A stretch of DNA of 64,000 nucleotides from Platerodrilus igneus (Eukaryota; Arthropoda; Insecta; Coleoptera; Lycidae): contig JARFIW010001670.1 of assembly GCA_036346225.1 (NCBI GenBank), forward strand, positions 2,728,001-2,792,000. Direction: 5' to 3'. The position numbers and the translations under genes are program-made. Shown here in pieces: positions 57,571 to 64,000 of this stretch. Position 1 is the stretch's first letter. Each line of letters starts with the position of its first letter. The notes beneath the pieces are model-generated. The model was given only the letters and a program-made list of their open reading frames with translations. It did no database searches and was not told the DNA's origin.

Positions 57571-57792
57571 ATGGATTGTTATCGCTTGTTAGGGGATGAG
57601 CTTAGTTATGAATTAGCTGTAAGAGGTTTAAAGTTGCAAAAAGCGGCTTGTGCAATCCGCACCTCACGCCATCATTGCCTATCACGCCTATCAGAACTTG
57701 CTACAATTGAAATCGAACATGAAATTGCAAAACAGATTGATTATATAAAAATCATTTCAACTTGGAGAAAAACGCTAAAGATCAAGTTTTGA
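57571..57792 (+). pseudogene. Gag N-terminal fragment of a gypsy-like element
   Basis: 73 codons, MDCYRLLGDELSYELAVRGL then QKAACAIRTSRHHCLSRL. The DELxYELxxRG motif at the N-terminus is common in Gag proteins of insect gypsy elements. It stops after about 70 codons and no capsid follows, so it is a truncated element. Confidence 0.6.
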
Positions 57793-59060
57793 TTCATTTG
57801 TTTGTAAGTCGTTTATATTTTCGTAAAATTTTTTTCAGTATGTTATTATTTACTAAATGCTTTTGAACTTTGGGATAGCAAAATAACTCTTTGCACAAAG
57901 GTACACAAAATTTTAGGATCGGCTCTGTCCGTAAGCATAAACATGTATTGAATTGTTGCCATTTTTGTTAACCATATTATTTCTTTTTGTTCAAATTAAA
58001 TTATAAAAGTGAAGTAAAACGTTATTTGCCTTCCTTAAATATGCTTCTCGCGTGCACTGCACGTTTTGCAAACATGCTTACGGAGGTCCTGATTGTCAAT
58101 AACTTTTGTTCATGATTAAACGTATTTTTTAATTGTAAAACGACAATTGGCCGTTTCAAAAATACTTCGTTATCTGAAATATTCTATATTCGAAACTACA
58201 TTCAAATATATCCAGATATAATTTTAACCAGCTTTTAAAAGTGCTTTTCAACCAGTTCAAATTACGGCAAAATTGCCATCATTGGATCACTTAATTTTAT
58301 AACAGTGGTAATAATAAAATATTATACAAAAAATATAAGAAACAGTCAATTTCAATAAAGAGTAGAGTTGATTATTTATCGTATCAATAACAGCCCAATA
58401 AAATTAAACATTTTCTTAGATTAGCATAAAACTAACTTATTTGTAATTGCCTTCATTGGACCGCCGTTACTTTGATTGGACAATTAAGTTGTTAACTGAA
58501 TCACATAAAAATTAAACGATTTCTTTAGTAGCAGTGTACGATGTAACTTAAAACACTTAGATCTTCTGCTTAATTTTTTATTAATTGCTATTATAACAAA
58601 GAATGTATATTGTGTGTTTATGTTTTACACGTAATACTGAATATTTCTTTGCACACCTATTAACACAAGCACAATCTTCGTGAACCCGGTCCTTACCTAC
58701 AACACATTTATCGTATCATTTCTATTTGATTTTGTTTCTGTAGTTTTTCAACTTTTTTGTCTTTTCGTTGATGTTCATGTTGTTTGTTTTGCTTGAAGTA
58801 CGTTTAAATGGAGACGATGTTAATTTTGTTGTGCATTGCGTGTTTCAACTTCTATTTTGAAATATTTCTGCAACCCCTTTGGCGTCTGGAAATGTATTAT
58901 TTATGTGAAACTGAAAACTAGTACTTGGACTTGGCTGTAATGGTAATTTAGTTGGAAAGTGTTTGGATACTACAACTGGCTCTAGTTATAGCACAAAATT
59001 GAGTGTGTTCTTTATCTGTGGGCCGTTCATGTGAAAATTTCTGAATAATAAGTTTGACAA
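57793..59060. other. Stretch without recognisable genes
   Basis: AT-rich sequence; no coding resemblance on either strand. Confidence 0.45.
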
Positions 59061-59068
59061 CGCACGTG

Positions 59069-60039
59069 TCAAAAATATTAACTAGAATTATACAAGGGCG
59101 GATGGAAAAACAGGATGAAGAAATACTAGGAGAATACCAATTTGAGTTTATGCACAACAAGGGAACACGAGAGGTTATTTTAGCTCTCGGGGTAATAATG
59201 GGAAAACAATAGAAAAAGGAGAAAACGTGTATATAGGGTTTGTAGATCTGGAAGAAGCATTGGACAATGTAAAATGGAAAAAAATGTTTTTGAAATACTC
59301 AAAAAAATTGAAATCAGTTTTAGGAATAAACGGACAGTAAATAGCTTATATAAAGAGCAAATAGCAGTAATAGAATGTAATAGAATTATAGCAGGAATGT
59401 AGAGAAGTAAGTATTAGGAAAAGAGTGGGACATTGATGTGCCCTATTTTCATTAATTTTTAACTTGCATATTAAAGAGGCAATGAATCCTATCAAATGAA
59501 GAAAAACATTTGGAATTACTATGCAGGGACAAACGATTGATATGCTTAAATTTGCAGATGATATAGCGGTATTAACATCTCGCAAGGAAAAGTTAGAAGC
59601 AGCTCTTAATGAGATGCAAACTACTAACAGAGAAATACGGTATGAAAATCAATAAAAATGATACTAAAAGGGGGAAAATAAATAAAAAACCAGAATACAA
59701 ATAGGAAACGAGAACTAGCAAGAGGTTAAGGATTTCTGCTACATAGCAATCCAAATAACGCAGGATGGAAAAAGTGTAAAAGATATATAGCAGAGATTAG
59801 TACAAGAACAAGAAAAAGCAACTACTATGGTCAAAGATAACAAACGTAGAAACGAGGAGAGATTGCTGAAAGCATATGCGCGAAGCAAAGCGCTGTATGG
59901 TTGTAAAACTTGAACAGTAAGTGAAGCGAACAGAGAAAAGATGGAAGCTTTTGAACTGTTGTACTACAGACGTATAATGTAGATATCATGAACAGATACT
60001 GTTAAGAACAAAATAGTTATAGAAATGGTAGAGGAAGAA
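59069..60039 (+). pseudogene. Old LINE reverse transcriptase, 5' portion
   Basis: Decayed non-LTR RT: KILTRIIQGRMEKQDEEILG, EYQFEF, NVYIGFVDLEEALDNVKW (FVDLEKAFD box), and QTIDMLKFADDIAVLTSRKE (active site, near 59530-59580). The thumb region is readable to 60030. Many stops. It resembles the younger LINE at 60040-63687 along its length, so both belong to related families. The rest of it lies at 63688-63940. Confidence 0.85.
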
Positions 60040-60252
60040 TATCCCTATAGTAGGGGATAAAGAATACTACTATAGTAAGCCTGCTTATCGTAAAAGGCGA
60101 TTAAAAGGCGCAGCAAGGGTCAACAGCCTTGCTGGCTAAAAGATATTGGAGGAGGGTCGGTTGGTCTCGGGCGATCCTCAATAATTTACAAGCTTGTTGG
60201 GGGTTGGCCGTGACGGATACGGCTTTTTGCTAAAATCTTTAAAAACTGCGTT

Positions 60253-61215
60253 GTGGAAAGATATGGGAGCCTACCACAATATTTCCCAGGTGTGCGTGGC
60301 CTAAAACACGAAATACATATGATGGAGAGCTCACAAGTAAAATTCTTGTCCGGAGGTAAAATACTCCCTCATTCGGATCTCCGGGAGGGGGTACTTGGGG
60401 CTCGTCATCGTAAGAATATAAAACAACAGTTCGAGTTAGTGATAGGGACTTGGAATGTAAGGTCATTACTCAGAGTAGATAAGTTAACGAATTTATTAGT
60501 CGAAATGAGAAAGGAAAAGCTGGACATTTTAGGTATTAGTGAGGTGAGATGGCCAGATAGTAATGACTTTTGGAAAGATAATTATAGAATAATTACAACT
60601 TCTTCAACTAATGGACAGGCAGGCGTAGGAATAGTGTTAGGTAAAAGATTAGGGCATAAAGTTAAAGAGTACTTACAATTTAGTGATAGAATAATTATGG
60701 TTAGATTGAGTACAAAACCCACAGACACTGTTTTAGTACAGGTTTACATGCCAACAACTCAGTACGAGGATGAGGAAGTAGAAAAGGTATACGAGGATAT
60801 AAATAGTATAGTGAGAAAAGTAAAAGGAGATGAGAATTTAATAGTTATGGGCGATTTTAATGCGTCAGTGGGAGAAGGTAGTGAGGGAAAAATGGTAGGA
60901 AAATTTGGGTATGGCAGACGAAATGATAGAGGAGAAAGATTAGTTGAGTTTTGCCAGGAACATAGATTAGTAACTGTAAACACCCTATTCGAACAACATG
61001 TTAGGAGAAGATATACCTGGAAAGCGCCAGGTGATAGGGCTAGATACCAAATACATTATATTTTAGTTAAACAAAGATTTAGAAACCAAGTTAAAAACTG
61101 TCGTAGTTATCCAGAGGCTGACATAGATAGCGATCATAACTTAGTTAAAATGAAGTGTAAACTAAAATTCAAAAAATTGAGAAAGGTTAAAAGAGAGGGA
61201 TGGGATCTAGGTTAG
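60253..61215 (+). CDS. LINE apurinic-type endonuclease domain
   Basis: 320 codons. Motifs of the exonuclease-endonuclease-phosphatase fold: LVIGTWNVRSLLRVDKL near residue 63, ILGISEVRWP (Glu), GQAGVGIVLGKRL, VQVYMPTT, VMGDFNASVGEG (Asp/Asn), RRYTWKAPGDRARYQIHYIL and DSDHNLVKMK (Asp-His). In relatives the sixth block reads QIDYI; here the Asp is His, which should weaken catalysis. It would nick target DNA to prime reverse transcription. The frame stops at 61213 before RT; the first 60 residues may be leader read by chance. Confidence 0.9.
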   Translation: MERYGSLPQYFPGVRGLKHEIHMMESSQVKFLSGGKILPHSDLREGVLGARHRKNIKQQFELVIGTWNVRSLLRVDKLTNLLVEMRKEKLDILGISEVRWPDSNDFWKDNYRIITTSSTNGQAGVGIVLGKRLGHKVKEYLQFSDRIIMVRLSTKPTDTVLVQVYMPTTQYEDEEVEKVYEDINSIVRKVKGDENLIVMGDFNASVGEGSEGKMVGKFGYGRRNDRGERLVEFCQEHRLVTVNTLFEQHVRRRYTWKAPGDRARYQIHYILVKQRFRNQVKNCRSYPEADIDSDHNLVKMKCKLKFKKLRKVKREGWDLG

Positions 61216-61239
61216 CTTAATGATAGTAGGGTAAAAGAG

Positions 61240-63259
61240 GAATATACACAAGTATTAGATACAAAGAGCAAAGAGATAGCTGTAGGAAGGAACGTAGAAA
61301 ATAGATGGAAAGAAATAAAACTGACTGTACATGATACAGCAATACAGACTATAGGTAAGAAAAAAATAGAAGCGAGAAAACCGTGGGTAACAAAGGAGAT
61401 ATTAGATTTAATAGAGAATAGAAGAAAGCTTAAACCTTTCAGAGAAGTGGATAGTGAAAGTAAGCAAAAATATAATACAGTTAGAAATAAGATAGTACAT
61501 GAGTGTAGAAAAGCTAGAAATAAATGGATGGAGGAGAATTGTAAGGGAATACAAGATGATTTGAGAGTAGGTAAGACAGACAGGGCTTACAGAGCAGTTA
61601 AAAGTTTTTGGGAAGATAGGAAAAATATAATGGTATTAGAGACGAGAATAATGAGCTTCTAATAAATAAAGTTGAGGTAGCTGATAGATGGAAAAGATAT
61701 TTAGAAGATTTATATAAGGGAGACGATATGGATGAGTTAGAGAACGACTAAGACAAGGATGTAGAAATAGGGTTCTCAATATTAAGAGAGGAATTTGATA
61801 GAGCTGTTCGGAATCTTAAATTAAATAAAGCGCCAGGGATAGACGATATTCCCGCAGAATTAATAAAATATGCAAGTCAAAAACTTTAGACAGATTATAT
61901 GAACTAGTGAATGTAATATATGACACAGGTGAGGTTCCAATAGATTTCGAAAAAAATATTATTATCCCAATCCCTAAAAAGTCAGGAGCTGATAGGTGTG
62001 AGAATTTTAGAACGGTTAGTTTAACTTCTCATGCTTCCAAAATACTAACAATAATAATTAAAAATAGAGTAGAAGCTTTGACTGAGAATTATTTAGGCGA
62101 AGACCAATATGGTTTTCGTAAAGACAGAGGACTAGAGAACCGATACTAATGATTAGGGTAATTATCGAAAAAGGTTACAAAAAATAAAAGACTCATTTCG
62201 CGTTTGTAGATTTAGAAAAGCATTTGATAGGGTTAATTGGATTGTTATGTTCAGGGTTTTGCAAAAAATAGGAATCTCTCATAGGGATAGGAAAATTATT
62301 TACAGTCTATACAAAAACCAAAGCGTAGTAATTAGATTTGATGAAATAGATAAGGAAGCTAAGATTAGAAATGGTGTTAGGCAGGGTTGTATACTGTCTC
62401 CCTTGATTTTTAATGTTTATATTGAGGAAGCTTTAAACTTAGCCAGAGAGAGAAAAGAGATAGGTATTAGTGTACAGGGACAGAAAATAGACATGTACGT
62501 TTTGCAGATGATATAGCCATTATAGCAGAGTCTAGAAAAGAGTTAGGAGAGTTTTAAAATATTTTAGATGAGATACTACGGAGTAACTATAGTATGAGAA
62601 TTAACTCAGTAAAGACAAAGATAATGACAAGTGAGTTACAGCCTGGTTCTAAACCAAAATTAAAAATAGGTAATACCGAGTTAGAGGAGGTAGATGAATT
62701 TTGCTATTTAGGTAGTATAATTACAAAGGATGGACGTAGCAGAAGGGATATAGTAGCTAGAATAGCTCAAGCTAGAAAAATGTTTTTAAAAAAGAAAAAC
62801 TTACTAATAGCTAATAGTATTAGTTTAGATAATAGAAAAAGTTTCTTAAAGTCGTACGTATGGAGCGTTCTACTATACGGTAGTGAGACTTGGACAATTA
62901 AAGAAGTAGATAAGAAAAAGATATAAGCTTTTGAAACTTGGTGTTATAGGAGAATGTTAAAGATTAGTTGGACAGATAGAGTAACAAACGAGGAAGTTTA
63001 TAGAAGGATAGGTGAGGATCCCTGTATGTGGAAACAATTGAAGGTCAGGAGAGATAGAATGATAGGACACCAGTTAAGACATGAGGGACTATTTAGTAAA
63101 GTCTTAGATTATAGACTACCAAATAAAAATAGAGTAGGAAGGCCTAGACAAAGCTATATTAGTCAAATTATTAGAGATTTAGGTTGTGAAGGCTATGTAG
63201 ACCTTTTTAGACTAGCTCAGAATAGAAAAGAATTTAGAGCTGCGTCAAACCGACTTTAA
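61240..63259 (+). pseudogene. LINE reverse transcriptase and C-terminal domain, broken
   Basis: Linker from 61240 (KEIAVGRNVENRWKEIK-like), then 61447-61662, each in its own frame. RT: KAPGIDDIPAELI near 61830, IDFEKNIIIPIPKKSGADRC, GEDQYGFRKDRG, FVDLEKHLIG-like near 62205, RNGVRQGCILSPLIFNVYIE near 62370, and FADDIA at 62501-62518 (out of frame with the preceding piece). Then DEFCYLGSIITKDGRSRRDI, VLLYGSETWTIKE and the end domain ISWTDRVTNEEVYRRIGE, RDRMIGHQLRHEG and NRVGRPRQSYISQIIRDLG. At least four frame changes or stops make it inactive. Confidence 0.9.
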
Positions 63260-63532
63260 GTAAGTTCGAAAACAAAACAAAAAAAAAAAAATCAGTTAAC
63301 TAAATGTGACCAGGACATAACTCACAATTAGGTAGCGGTCTGGCATGTTGGCAGCGATTCGTTGCTTAAGCCTTACCAAAACATATAATTTAACACTTTT
63401 CCTTTTTGAAGCGGATAACCAGGTTATATTTCATTTCCTTATAAATGGTAATCATGTAAACATGTTAGATTTCTTTAACAACCATCAGGTTGCTAATATC
63501 TATGTAGAGTCAGCTGGATAGGAAAAAGATAG
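63260..63532. other. LINE A-rich tail and unassigned spacer
   Basis: AAAACAAAACAAAAAAAAAAAA-like tail at 63267-63292, then 240 bp with no similarity noticed elsewhere in the window. It lies inside the same target duplication as the LINE. Confidence 0.5.
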
Positions 63533-63687
63533 AAGGATATAGGAAGACCTAGACCAAACTATATTAGTCAAATTATTAGAAATTTAGGTTGTGAAGGGTA
63601 TGTAGAGCTTTTTAGATTAGCACAGAATAGAAAAGAAGTTAGAGCTGCGTCAAACCGACCTTAAGTAAGGTCGAAAACAAAATGATG
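63533..63687 (+). repeat. Second copy of the LINE 3' end
   Basis: Matches 63128-63282 closely (AGGCCTAGACAAAGC versus AGACCTAGACCAAAC, then ISQIIRxLGCEGYVxLFRLA and the stop). It ends CGAAAACAAAATGATG just before the 3' target duplicate. Confidence 0.85.
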
Positions 63688-63940
63688 AGAGGAAGAAAGA
63701 AGTATCTGGAAAACAGTAAAAAAAATAGAAGAAATAGAATGATAGGACACGTACTAGGGCTTGAGGAAACAGTGCGGAATACATTAGAAGCACAGATAGG
63801 TTAAAAGGGAGGTATCTGTAAGTCTACTTTAGACTATCTTTCACAGATAGTGAAAGTTTTAGGCCGTGGGAATTTCAGGGAAGTATGTTAGCTCAGAACA
63901 GAAATCAGTGGAGGTACGCATCCAACCATATCCGTTACGG
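63688..63940 (+). pseudogene. Old LINE, 3' end
   Basis: Continues the old LINE after the insertion: SIWKTVKKIE, then RNRMIGHVLGLEETVRNTLE and LAQNRNQWRYASN in shifting frames, parallel to the C-terminal domain of the young LINE. The last 60 bases of the window hold nothing recognisable. Confidence 0.8.
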
Positions 63941-64000
63941 AAAACCTGATGATGAAAAATATAATTGTACTTAAACCTGATGATAATTGTAAACAACTAT

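Larger units (their letters stand above)
60040..63687 (+). mobile_element. Young LINE inserted into the old LINE
   Basis: Flanked by AGAGGAAGAA at 60030-60039 and 63688-63697. Counting one copy restores the reading frame of the old LINE. It contains a 5' region of about 210 bp, endonuclease, RT and a C-terminal domain. An A-rich tail lies at 63267-63292, then about 240 bp of other sequence and a second copy of the element's 3' end (63533-63687). The endonuclease resembles the craniofacial-development-protein-2 type seen in many insect LINEs; the clade is not certain. Confidence 0.88.

Overview
This window looks like arthropod, almost certainly insect, nuclear DNA. It is AT-rich and intron-containing, and most of it is layered transposable elements. 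The only host protein-coding genes I can support are pieces of two CD36/SNMP-type membrane receptor genes on the minus strand. One supplies its first three exons (8904-2889) and the other its last two exons (46172-45726). The simplest reading is two tandem paralogues with about 37 kb of transposon-filled DNA between them. There is no prokaryotic content, no rRNA and no convincing functional tRNA gene.

Layout. 1-2.7 kb: decayed Ty3/gypsy RT/RNase H (plus) with a tRNA-derived SINE inserted, then a gypsy integrase remnant (minus). 2.9-8.9 kb: receptor gene B; its 5.5-kb second intron holds a palindromic minisatellite and a broken env-bearing errantivirus (env, integrase, 3' LTR). 9-14.6 kb: no gene seen. 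14.7-21.8 kb: an array LTR-internal-LTR-internal-LTR of a short non-autonomous LTR element (minus), one LTR carrying a dead Tc1/mariner transposon. 22.7-40.4 kb: a BEL/Pao element (plus) split by a solo errantivirus LTR, by a complete gypsy element (minus, 24777-39166) and by a second SINE copy. The gypsy element's own 5' LTR is split by a younger LTR element with 2.1-kb LTRs (30983-38473).

43.2-44.8 kb: BEL integrase (minus), again split by a solo errantivirus LTR. 45.7-46.2 kb: 3' end of receptor gene A. 47-47.6 kb: gypsy integrase tail and polypurine tract. 48.4-52.3 kb: another BEL element, whose protease region has been expanded by exactly 129 copies of a 9-bp repeat. 54.7-57.8 kb: a diverged LTR, TA/TG microsatellites, and a primer-binding site plus gag start. 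59-63.9 kb: an old LINE interrupted by a younger, nearly complete LINE.

The insertions are well supported. For five of them the target-site duplication can be read, and counting it once restores the reading frame or the sequence of the interrupted element. I did not find a clearly new cellular system. The most unusual items are the in-frame 9-bp array inside a retrotransposon protease, the 41/93-bp palindromic minisatellite, the multimeric non-autonomous LTR array, a probably undescribed tRNA-SINE family, and a 420-base stretch with only four cytosines.
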